Positions 1 to 6,879 of a stretch of 14,330 nucleotides of DNA are shown here, one piece after another. Position numbers and translations under genes: made by a program. The stretch is taken from NCBI GenBank assembly GCA_902806365.1, contig CADCWJ010000773.1, positions 1-14,330 of the forward strand, in the 5' to 3' direction. The notes below the pieces were generated by a model, which was given only the letters and a program-made list of their open reading frames with translations, was not told where the DNA came from and ran no database searches. How positions within the stretch are numbered: the first letter of the stretch is position 1; every line of letters starts with the position of its first letter. The DNA comes from an uncultured Thermomicrobiales bacterium (GTDB taxonomy: Bacteria; Chloroflexota; Chloroflexia; Thermomicrobiales; UBA6265).

Positions 1-15
1 CATGGCGGGGCTCCT
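1..15 (-). promoter_or_regulatory. Ribosome-binding site and start codon of a gene running off the left edge
   Basis: Read on the minus strand, AGGAG (positions 15-11) stands seven bases before an ATG (3-1). This is ideal start-site geometry, 47 bases after the rsmI stop and on the same strand. The next gene is therefore probably co-transcribed with rsmI, but its coding sequence is outside the window and its identity cannot be told. Confidence 0.45.
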
Positions 16-50
16 ATTGAGCGTGCGCATGCACCGCCAGAAGCTGGCAT

Positions 51-902
51 TCAGCTATCGGTGAGGCCTGGCTCATCCGCCGCTTCCCGGGCGATACGGC
101 GCACGATCTCGTAGGCGTCCGACCCGGAGAGCCCAGTGATGGCAGACGCCTCGCGCGCGGCGCGGCTTGGCCGCGCACCGTCCGCCAGCAACTGCCGAAC
201 GACCGCTTCGACGTCACCGCTCCCGGTTCCGTGAGCATCGGCGGCTCCAACCACGATGACGAATTCGCCCCGTGGTGGAGTGGTTCGGAAGTGCGAACGG
301 AGCTCGTCGACGGTGCCGGTCCGCAGCTCCTCGTGCATTTTCGTCAGCTCCCGCGCCACCATCACACGGCGATTGCCAGTCGATCCCCACAGCTCGTCAA
401 GGGTCGCGACCAGCCTGGTTGGGGCCTCGTAGACGACGAAGGGAACGCCCGCGGCGGCGGCCTTGCCGATCGCGACTCGCCGGTCCTCGCCCGAGCGCGG
501 GAGGAAACCCACGAACAGGAACGGCCCGGGAACGAGCCCGGAGGCGCTGACCGCGGCCGTTATCGCCGAGGCGCCGGGGATCGGCACGACTCTGTGGCCC
601 AGGTCGAACGCGCGGGCGACGATCTCGACGCCGGGGTCGGCGATGCCCGGGGTGCCCGCGTCACTGATCAGCGCGACGTCGCCGGTCTCCAGCTCGCGGA
701 GGATTCTGCTCTCCCGTGAGGCCATGTTGTGCTGGTGGTAGCTGATCATGTGCGTGGTGATTCCAAACTCCCGCAGCAGGATCGAAGAGTGCCGGGTATC
801 TTCCGCCGCGATCAGGGCGACATTGCGGAGCGTCTCGACCGCGCGGAAGGTCATGTCGCCCAGGTTCCCGATCGGTGTCGCGACGATGAACAGCGTGCCC
901 AC
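51..902 (-). CDS. rsmI: RsmI, 16S rRNA (cytidine-1402-2'-O)-methyltransferase
   Basis: This SAM-dependent tetrapyrrole-methylase-fold enzyme 2'-O-methylates C1402 in the decoding centre of 16S rRNA. The 283-residue protein has the usual family length. Visible motifs are the N-terminal ATPIGNLGD (residues 8-16), AEDTRHS (33-39) and the SAM-binding loop SDAGTPGIADPG (80-91), followed by PGAS and a YEAPTR segment. The reading frame stays open up to 1019, but that extension is not RsmI-like. The GTG at 902 is chosen because the conserved sequence starts directly after it and a purine-rich AGGAGGAAGGGG tract precedes it on the minus strand. It diverges from dnaX, and a further minus-strand gene seems to follow 47 bases past its stop. 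The C-terminal region (PSRAAREASAITG) is the usual small helical tail. Function is confident; the start is fairly confident. Confidence 0.95.
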   Translation of the reverse strand: MGTLFIVATPIGNLGDMTFRAVETLRNVALIAAEDTRHSSILLREFGITTHMISYHQHNMASRESRILRELETGDVALISDAGTPGIADPGVEIVARAFDLGHRVVPIPGASAITAAVSASGLVPGPFLFVGFLPRSGEDRRVAIGKAAAAGVPFVVYEAPTRLVATLDELWGSTGNRRVMVARELTKMHEELRTGTVDELRSHFRTTPPRGEFVIVVGAADAHGTGSGDVEAVVRQLLADGARPSRAAREASAITGLSGSDAYEIVRRIAREAADEPGLTDS

Positions 903-1135
903 GACCTTTTCCCCTTCCTCCTGCCCCGGGCTTCGAGCCGGCGTGAATGTTTGCCCCGTTATACTGGAGACTCGACCCGCCCGTGGTTCCCGGCGGTCCC
1001 CGTAGCGCCGCGCCTCCACGGCCCAAGCGGATGGTCAACGAACGCTACGGCTCTGATTCTCCACTCGCATCGACGCAGCGCGAGCGCGGCCCGCTCATGG
1101 TTGAGCGACGCATCGCGGACGGGGTATCCCATCGC
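903..1135. promoter_or_regulatory. Divergent rsmI/dnaX promoter region
   Basis: These 233 bases separate the chosen starts of two divergent genes. The only AT-rich island is around 958-966, where TATACT (960-965, plus strand) overlaps TATAAC on the minus strand. Either could be a -10 element, giving back-to-back or mutually exclusive promoters. No good -35 hexamer is visible at 16-18 bases on either strand, so this is a weak call. The dnaX frame is open across most of this region, so part of it could be translated if an upstream start is used. Confidence 0.3.
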
Positions 1136-3208
1136 ATGACAGAGGCATCGCTTTTCGACCTTGCCCGCCCGGGAGAGGAACATCCGGAAGCCGCGGGGCA
1201 ACCGGCGTTGGACACGAGCGCTAATGCCGTCCGCACTCCGTTCGTGCATGCCGGCTCCCTGAGCGTGTCGCTGTACCGGAAATATCGCCCGCAGTCGTTC
1301 GACGCTGACGACCTCTTCGGACAGGAACACATCGTCAACACGCTCCGGAACGCCATCGCGCTCGATCGCATCGCCCATGCCTACCTGTTCTGCGGTCCGC
1401 GCGGCACTGGCAAGACCACGACCGCCCGGTTGCTGGCGAAGGCCGTCAACTGTCTCGATCCGGACCCGCGCCGCCGTCCCTGCAACCACTGCGCGGCCTG
1501 CGACGCGATTAACCGCAATGCCACGACCGACGTCATCGAAATCGACGCCGCCAGCAACCGGGGCATCGATGATATCCGGGACCTTCGCGAACGGGTGAAG
1601 TACGCGCCGACCCAGATGAAGACGAAGTTCTACATCATCGACGAGGCCCATCAAATCACCGGCGCGGCCGCGAATGCCTTTCTCAAGACGCTTGAAGAGC
1701 CACCTGCCCACACGAAGTTCATCCTCGCGACAACCAATCCGGAAGAACTCCTGGCGACGATCGTCTCGCGCTGCCAGCGGTTCGACTTTCGACGCATCGA
1801 TCTCGACGCGATGGTCGCCTGCCTGCAAAAGGTATCAACGCTCGAACAGATCGCCATCGACGACGACGCAATGCAGATCATTGCTCGCCATGCCACGGGC
1901 AGCCTGCGAGATGCCCTTGGCCTGCTCGATCAGGTCGCGATCTATCGGGATCGCGATGCGGAGGCGGAGGAACGTGTCACCGCGACCACGGTAAGAACCG
2001 TGCTCGGCGTGAGCCGGAATGAGCGGGTCGAGAAACTGGTTACCGCACTCGCGGAACGCGACGCTTCGACCGGCCTGATCACGATCAACCAGGCGGCGGA
2101 CGCAGGCGACGACATCCGCCAGCTCGGTCGTCAGCTCGTCGCGTACCTGAGGATATTGCTCCTGGAGCGAGCGGGAGGGCCTGCGGACGCCGACGAGGTC
2201 GCCAAAAGTCTGGCCGCCCGCTTCTCGCTTCAGGAACTTGCCAGTCTCGCCCAGCTCTTTTCGGCGATCGATCACAGAACGAAGCATGCGGCGGTCCCGC
2301 AGCTTCCGCTCGAGATCGCGATCGTCGAGGGGGCCAATCGGGCAACACCTCAACGTCGCGATGCGCCACTCAACGACGCGCGGGAGGTTCCATCGTTTCG
2401 CGAACGATCGGTCCCGGACGGCGCTCCTCCCGGGCCGCCGGAACCTGTCGACGGAGCGCCACGGCAATCCCTCCGCGACCGGGTTCGCGGCGTGGCGCCA
2501 GAGCCGCGCGCGGCCCACAACAACGGAGCGCCATCGGTCAGCGTCGCTGTCGAACCGATCCAGGCCACGCCAGATCAGGCGCGGCAACCGCCTCCTCCCG
2601 TGACCACACCGCTCGCCGCCACGGCCGCACCCGTCGCTTCTTCGTCGCCTTCAGTGGGCGGACCGCTGACGCTGAACCTGATCGTCGATCTCTGGTCGAA
2701 GATCCGGGCGGATGTCAAAGCCGTCAACCGCCGGATCGAAGCGCTGCTGCAGCAGGTTGACCCGGTGACGATCAACGGCAACGAGATCGTGCTTGCGTCC
2801 CCGTACGAGTTCCATCGAAACCGGGTGAACAGCGATGAAGCGCGGCGAGTGATCGAGGACGTCATTTCCCGGCTCGTTGACCTCAGGGTCCGGGTTACGT
2901 GCGTCACGCGAGACGAAGCGGCGGCGCTCGCCGGGACCTCGCCCGTCGCATCGACCGTTCCGGACCTGTCCGAGTCGATTCCCGCCGGGCAAGCCGCCAC
3001 GCGCTCACTTGAAGCGATATCCGAGACGCAAGCTCCTGATCGGCTTGATACCCCTGCAGCGGGCAACGGGGCGCCCGATCGCCCCGTGACGGTGGCAACC
3101 AGCGAGGCCACCGACACCCCCTCGCCAGAACGCTCGATCGCGGACGACGAGCGGAGAATCCAGGCAGTTCGGAACATCTTCGACGCGGAGGAGGAACCGG
3201 ACGCCTGA
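1136..3208 (+). CDS. dnaX: DNA polymerase III subunit gamma/tau (clamp-loader ATPase)
   Basis: This is the AAA+ motor of the replisome clamp loader. From the ATG at 1136 the protein has 690 residues. It shows SLYRKYRP (the usual DnaX beginning, here about 44 residues in), Walker A GPRGTGKT (87-94), a four-cysteine zinc module (C106, C116, C119, C122), Walker B YIIDEAH (166-172), ATTNPEE and the SRC arginine-finger motif (211-213), then GSLRDAL (255-261). Residues from about 400 on form a Pro/Ala-rich linker, a conserved C-terminal domain (around TLNLIVDLWSKI) and a low-complexity acidic tail, typical of a tau-length product. The start is uncertain: the frame is open back to 947, in-frame ATGs occur at 1031 and 1097, and GTGs at 1244 and 1265 lie closer to the conserved region; none has a strong ribosome-binding site. 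I see no A-AAA-AAG slippery heptamer of the kind that makes gamma in E. coli. The gene converges on the lipoprotein gene with 8 bases between them. Confidence 0.95.
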   Translation: MTEASLFDLARPGEEHPEAAGQPALDTSANAVRTPFVHAGSLSVSLYRKYRPQSFDADDLFGQEHIVNTLRNAIALDRIAHAYLFCGPRGTGKTTTARLLAKAVNCLDPDPRRRPCNHCAACDAINRNATTDVIEIDAASNRGIDDIRDLRERVKYAPTQMKTKFYIIDEAHQITGAAANAFLKTLEEPPAHTKFILATTNPEELLATIVSRCQRFDFRRIDLDAMVACLQKVSTLEQIAIDDDAMQIIARHATGSLRDALGLLDQVAIYRDRDAEAEERVTATTVRTVLGVSRNERVEKLVTALAERDASTGLITINQAADAGDDIRQLGRQLVAYLRILLLERAGGPADADEVAKSLAARFSLQELASLAQLFSAIDHRTKHAAVPQLPLEIAIVEGANRATPQRRDAPLNDAREVPSFRERSVPDGAPPGPPEPVDGAPRQSLRDRVRGVAPEPRAAHNNGAPSVSVAVEPIQATPDQARQPPPPVTTPLAATAAPVASSSPSVGGPLTLNLIVDLWSKIRADVKAVNRRIEALLQQVDPVTINGNEIVLASPYEFHRNRVNSDEARRVIEDVISRLVDLRVRVTCVTRDEAAALAGTSPVASTVPDLSESIPAGQAATRSLEAISETQAPDRLDTPAAGNGAPDRPVTVATSEATDTPSPERSIADDERRIQAVRNIFDAEEEPDA

Positions 3209-3216
3209 CGGGGGCG

Positions 3217-4548
3217 TTAGCCGACCGGGGTCGCAACCGGCGTGGCGAGCGGCGTGGCGACCGGAGAACCACCCTGGGCAGGGACGACCTCGATCGATTT
3301 CAACTCAACGGGAGCTCTGCCGGGACCCTGCAGGACGAACGTCTCCGTTGCCCCCGCGCCCTCGGTTTCCACCGCTTGTCCCCACACCAAACCTGGTGAG
3401 GTCCACCAGATGGCGTTGACTTCGATCACGTCGTCGATCGGCAGACGGACGGCTCGGGGATCGGTAAGCGACCGCATCCACAAGCTGTGGAATGTCCATT
3501 GGGTATTGTCCGACGTCTGGATCTCATAGACGACGGCCTTCCCGTCTGGCGACAGTGCAAAGTTGGCGATGCTCGCCGAGGGTCCGCCCTGCCCGGGAGT
3601 GGCGATTAGGCGATGGTCGCCACGCGCCAGGTTGTGGACGAACAACTGGCCATCGATCGGCGAACCGGTTCGTTCGTCGGCAAGGATGTAGGCAATGCCG
3701 GAGCCGTCCGGCAACCACGAGAATTGCTCGACGGTGGGAAAGGCAATCGTTCCCTGATTCGGCGGGGCAACCTGCCTCAGATCCGGCGGCTCGGCGTCCG
3801 GTGTAAAGACTTGTAACCCTGCCGGGCCGTCCCCGCCCTTGGCCAGGATTGCGACCTGATTTCCCCGGGGAGACCAGTGCGCTTCCTCGATGATGCGGAT
3901 ACCGGGCGGCACGCCGATGGGAACAGGGGCGCCGTCGAGCGGCACGGTCACGAGTTCGTCATAGCCGGACGTAACGAGAATCTGATCGCCCTGCGAGGCC
4001 CATTCCATCTGGATCGGTGATTGACCGGCGGGAATCTCTTCGAACGCCACCGGCGTCGCGCCCGAAGGTCCGAGTCCGATCACATCGTTCCAGGTTCCGA
4101 CTGTTCTGCCGGCCGCGTCGTAGACGAGGAGCGTGCCACGCGCGCCCGGATCCGCACCGCCGGCTGGGACGAGCATGGCGGCAACCCGGTCGCCGGTGGG
4201 GGAGCTCGTCAAGCGGGCGAACGCCTGTCCGGGCGGAGGAGCGATAAGGGTTGGCGCCGCTTCGGGCGTGTCGGGCCGGAGCACCAGAATCTCGCCGGTG
4301 ACGATCGCGTAGACCGTGTCCGGTGCGCCCCTCGCCTTGAACAGCGTGTCGACCGGGGGGAGATCGACGACCGGCGAGGCCGCCGCTGCGGTCGGAGTAG
4401 CGGTGACGACCTCGGTCGGCTGGCTGGGTCGTGTCGGATCGTTCACGAAACGCCGGTCTTCCGCAGTCTCGGTAACGTCTCCGGCATTGCTGCAGGCGCC
4501 CAGAAGCATGCCAAGAAGCATGCCCAGCGTCAGCCAACTCGGAGCCAT
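3217..4548 (-). CDS. Secreted lipoprotein with a TolB/WD40-like beta-propeller
   Basis: From the ATG at 4548 this is a 443-residue protein. A hydrophobic signal (WLTLGMLLGMLLGAC) ends in the lipobox L16-G17-A18-C19, so it should be lipid-anchored outside the cytoplasmic membrane. A Thr/Pro/Ala-rich spacer follows (about 30-65). At least five propeller-type repeats are visible, with core motifs such as SSPTGDRVAAM, HWSPRGNQVAIL, SWLPDGSGIAYI and LSPDGKAVVYE, the pattern of PD40/TolB-like blades. The C-terminus is a small tandem repeat, ATPLATPVATPVG. A 12-base tandem duplication (4502-4525) produces the doubled MLLG in the signal. The reading frame extends to 4863, but the lipobox fixes the start near 4548; no clear ribosome-binding site precedes it. 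It diverges from the MurNAc operon regulator. The ligand is unknown: such proteins may be scaffolds or binders, and no enzyme residues are recognisable. Confidence 0.8.
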   Translation of the reverse strand: MAPSWLTLGMLLGMLLGACSNAGDVTETAEDRRFVNDPTRPSQPTEVVTATPTAAAASPVVDLPPVDTLFKARGAPDTVYAIVTGEILVLRPDTPEAAPTLIAPPPGQAFARLTSSPTGDRVAAMLVPAGGADPGARGTLLVYDAAGRTVGTWNDVIGLGPSGATPVAFEEIPAGQSPIQMEWASQGDQILVTSGYDELVTVPLDGAPVPIGVPPGIRIIEEAHWSPRGNQVAILAKGGDGPAGLQVFTPDAEPPDLRQVAPPNQGTIAFPTVEQFSWLPDGSGIAYILADERTGSPIDGQLFVHNLARGDHRLIATPGQGGPSASIANFALSPDGKAVVYEIQTSDNTQWTFHSLWMRSLTDPRAVRLPIDDVIEVNAIWWTSPGLVWGQAVETEGAGATETFVLQGPGRAPVELKSIEVVPAQGGSPVATPLATPVATPVG

Positions 4549-4688
4549 GTAACGGGAACGCGATCCAACGTTCCCCCGAGACGCCAATCCTGAATGAAAG
4601 TTCACGTGAGGGGACCGCTCCACCATTTCTATTGGATAATGCTGTCGCCAACACCGGGCATCGCACAGGCGCTGGCGGGAGATGAGGC
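4549..4688. promoter_or_regulatory. Divergent control region between lipoprotein gene and MerR-led operon
   Basis: These 140 bases must carry promoters in both directions. GATAAT (4635-4640) is a possible plus-strand -10 element, without a recognisable -35 partner. The palindrome TCACGTGA lies at 4602-4609. A longer inverted repeat at 4554-4575 is listed separately. The region ends in a GGGAG-type ribosome-binding site (about 4677-4681) for the regulator gene. Confidence 0.4.
4554..4575. repeat. Inverted repeat GGGAACG-N8-CGTTCCC, candidate operator
   Basis: The two 7-base arms are exact reverse complements, separated by eight bases (centre to centre about 15). The repeat lies 5 bases upstream of the lipoprotein ATG and about 115 bases upstream of the regulator GTG. 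It could be a dimeric operator for the adjacent MerR-type regulator, or a hairpin in the lipoprotein mRNA leader. The sequence alone does not decide. Confidence 0.45.
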
Positions 4689-5675
4689 GTGGAGAAAGCA
4701 CGGGTGGATCGAGCTGAACCTGAATATACCATGCAGGCAGTCGTCGCCCGCACCGGTGTGCCAGCCGACACAATTCGATCCTGGGAGCGTCGCCACGGCT
4801 TTCCCCGACCGGGACGTGATGGCACAAATCACCGGGTGTATTCGGAAGCCGACGTCCGGGCAATCCTTGACTTGAACGAGCTCAAGGCCGATGGATGGAC
4901 AACATCGCAGGCCATATCGCGCCTGCGCGCCCCTGGTCAGCACGATCCTGTTTCGGACCTCCCCACCCAGGTCGCACCGGTCGCCTCGGACTCGCCACTT
5001 CGATCGGACACGAAGCCTGGCACGGACCGACCCCTAGCGTCACTCGCGGAGATGCTGGACAACTACGATGGCCAATCCGCAATGCGCCTGCTGGACGACA
5101 CCCTTGCCGTCCGACCCGTGGAACACGTGCTCTTTACGCTCCTCCTCCCGCTGCTTGACGGCCTGAACGACCCAGACCCCACGCACGCTTTCCGGCGGGA
5201 CTTCGTGTTTCGGCTGCTCTACAGTCTCTACAACGCATCCGCTCCGGATTCGGGCCGGGCCACCATCGTGATGCTTGGGATGCCGGCCAGCGGGTCGGCA
5301 AGTCACCTCCTGTGCCATGCGATCCGTCTTTCCCGCGCGGGCTATCGTACGATCCTGCTTGGAACGGATGTGCCCCTGAACCGGGTCGAGTCGATGCTGC
5401 CGAGGGTACGCCCGGCAGCGCTGGTTTTGGACGCGGACACCGAAGATGCGGCGTGGACACTCGCCCGGTGGGCCGAACGTCTGGAGCACGAGCAACCGGT
5501 CGACGGCTGGAACGGGGCGCTCCTGATCGCGGGCCCGATTTTCGAGGCGCGCCCGGATCTCGCTGACGGAATCCCGGGAACGCGGATCCCGGACGACCCG
5601 GACGAGGCACGCCTGAACGTTGAACGGGCCATGTCCCGGCCTGCACGGGCGTTGCGCGTGGTGGGGGACCCGTGA
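4689..5675 (+). CDS. MerR-family regulator with a degenerate B12-binding-like domain
   Basis: The 328-residue protein starts at a GTG preceded by GGGAG at 7 bases. Residues about 13-80 are a MerR winged helix-turn-helix (YTMQAVVARTGVPADTIRSW, then HGFP and HRVYSEADV), the version seen in CarH/LitR and MlrA-type proteins. A variable linker follows. Residues from about 117 resemble the helical bundle plus Rossmann-like cobalamin domain of CarH (for example RAGYRTILLGTDVPL). The cobalamin residues are missing: there is no W-x9-EH in the helical bundle, and the E/DxHxxG loop is replaced by ASGSASHLL, with the histidine about three positions out of register. So B12 light sensing is unlikely, and the ligand may be a sugar, another small molecule or nothing. 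Its stop overlaps the namZ start (GTGA), so it is co-transcribed with the MurNAc genes and probably controls them. Confidence 0.85.
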   Translation: MEKARVDRAEPEYTMQAVVARTGVPADTIRSWERRHGFPRPGRDGTNHRVYSEADVRAILDLNELKADGWTTSQAISRLRAPGQHDPVSDLPTQVAPVASDSPLRSDTKPGTDRPLASLAEMLDNYDGQSAMRLLDDTLAVRPVEHVLFTLLLPLLDGLNDPDPTHAFRRDFVFRLLYSLYNASAPDSGRATIVMLGMPASGSASHLLCHAIRLSRAGYRTILLGTDVPLNRVESMLPRVRPAALVLDADTEDAAWTLARWAERLEHEQPVDGWNGALLIAGPIFEARPDLADGIPGTRIPDDPDEARLNVERAMSRPARALRVVGDP

Positions 5676-6826
5676 GCGCCGTTCAGCCCGGTCGCGAGCG
5701 GCTATTGGCGGACCCCGCATCGTTCGTCGGTGGCTCGCGGATCGGGCTCCTGACGAATCCCACCGGAGTGGGGCCCGATTTGCGGACCACGATCGATCGG
5801 TTCGCCGAGCATCGCCGGATCAACCTCAAGGCGCTGTTCGGTCCCGAGCACGGCGTGCGCGGCGAAGCCCAGGCCGGAGAGCATGTCCCCGCTGGCCGCG
5901 ACCCAAAGACCGGATTGCCGATCCACAGCCTGTACGGGGACACGAGATCACCGAATGCCGACATGCTCGCCGGTATTGACGCGATCGTGGTCGATCTCCA
6001 GGACATCGGCGTGCGCTACACGACCTATCTCTCGACTCTCGCCCATGTCATGACCGCCTGCGCCAGCGAGGAGATCGAAGTAGTCATTCTCGACCGCCCG
6101 AACCCGCTCGGCGGCACGACGGTCCGGGGCAACATGCTGGTGCAGGAGTTCGCGTCGTTCGTCGGGATTCATACCGTGCCGATTCTTCACGGCCTGACCA
6201 TCGGTGAGTTCGGTCGCCTCTGGGCACGAGACAAGGACCTCCCCCAACCCGTCGTGGTGACGATGCACGGGTGGGAGCGCGGCAACCGTTTCGACGCGAC
6301 CGGGCTGCCGTGGGTTCTGCCGTCCCCGAACCTGCCGACGCTCGATTCGGTGCTCCTCTATCCTGCCACCTGCCTGATCGAAGGCACGAATCTTTCCGAA
6401 GGACGTGGCACGACCCGCCCCTTCGAGCTGATCGGCGCCCCATGGATCGACCCCGACGACCTGGCCGCCGAGCTGCGATCGCTCGATCTGCCAGGAGTGG
6501 CGTTCCGGTCCGTCTTCTTTACGCCAGCTTTCAGCAAACACGCCGACAAGCGCTGCGGCGGCGTGCAAATCCATGTCACGGACGGGGATGAACTGGAGGC
6601 CGTGGAACTCGGCGTCCACCTGTTGCGCGTCGTTCACCGCACGGCTCCTGGTCAGTTCGCCTGGCTGCCACCCACGGACGGCCGTTTCTTCATCGACCTG
6701 CTCTGCGGCACCGATCAGATCCGCCGGGCGATCGACACCGGTACTGACCTGCGCCCCATCCTGAGTCGCTGGCGAGGAGAGTCGCGAATATTCGAGGAGT
6801 CGCGTGCGAACGTCCTGCTCTATTGA
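5672..6826 (+). CDS. namZ: NamZ-like exo-beta-N-acetylmuramidase (DUF1343, GH171)
   Basis: The family (DUF1343; Bacillus subtilis NamZ is the characterised member) removes MurNAc from the non-reducing end of peptidoglycan fragments. This 384-residue protein has the conserved GLLTNPTGV (25-33), LFGPEHGVRG (55-64), VVDLQDIGVRYTTY (106-119), LDRPNPLGG (140-148) and EGTNLSEGRGTTRPFE (237-252), then the C-terminal region with KHADKRCGGVQIHV. It is full length for the catalytic domains. Its N-terminus (MSAVQPGRERLLAD) has no hydrophobic stretch, so unlike B. subtilis NamZ it appears to be cytoplasmic. The GTG start overlaps the regulator stop by four bases, implying translational coupling. murQ, a kinase and nagA follow, consistent with MurNAc release and catabolism. 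Family assignment is firm; intracellular action and exact substrate are inferred. Confidence 0.9.
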   Translation: MSAVQPGRERLLADPASFVGGSRIGLLTNPTGVGPDLRTTIDRFAEHRRINLKALFGPEHGVRGEAQAGEHVPAGRDPKTGLPIHSLYGDTRSPNADMLAGIDAIVVDLQDIGVRYTTYLSTLAHVMTACASEEIEVVILDRPNPLGGTTVRGNMLVQEFASFVGIHTVPILHGLTIGEFGRLWARDKDLPQPVVVTMHGWERGNRFDATGLPWVLPSPNLPTLDSVLLYPATCLIEGTNLSEGRGTTRPFELIGAPWIDPDDLAAELRSLDLPGVAFRSVFFTPAFSKHADKRCGGVQIHVTDGDELEAVELGVHLLRVVHRTAPGQFAWLPPTDGRFFIDLLCGTDQIRRAIDTGTDLRPILSRWRGESRIFEESRANVLLY

Positions 6827-6879
6827 GGACAGTTGAAACGGAACGCTGCGGGTTTCCCCGCGACGGCGAAGGGCGGACA

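Noticed and set aside
947..1135. dnaX reading frame extended upstream to 947
   Set aside because: The extra 63 residues do not look like DnaX, have no ribosome-binding site and would run through the divergent promoter region and the likely TATACT element.
1820..2220. Programmed frameshift site in dnaX, as in E. coli
   Set aside because: Only short A-runs (for example CAAAAGG near 1826 and CCAAAAGT near 2202) occur. There is no A-AAA-AAG heptamer with a following stem-loop that I can see.
3224..3262. Short repeats at the 3' end of the lipoprotein gene as a CRISPR or satellite
   Set aside because: They encode the ATPLATPVATPVG tail in frame, so they are a coding low-complexity repeat without spacers.
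4549..4863. Upstream extension of the lipoprotein frame to 4863
   Set aside because: It would bury the signal peptide and lipobox 105 residues inside the protein and overlap the regulator gene.
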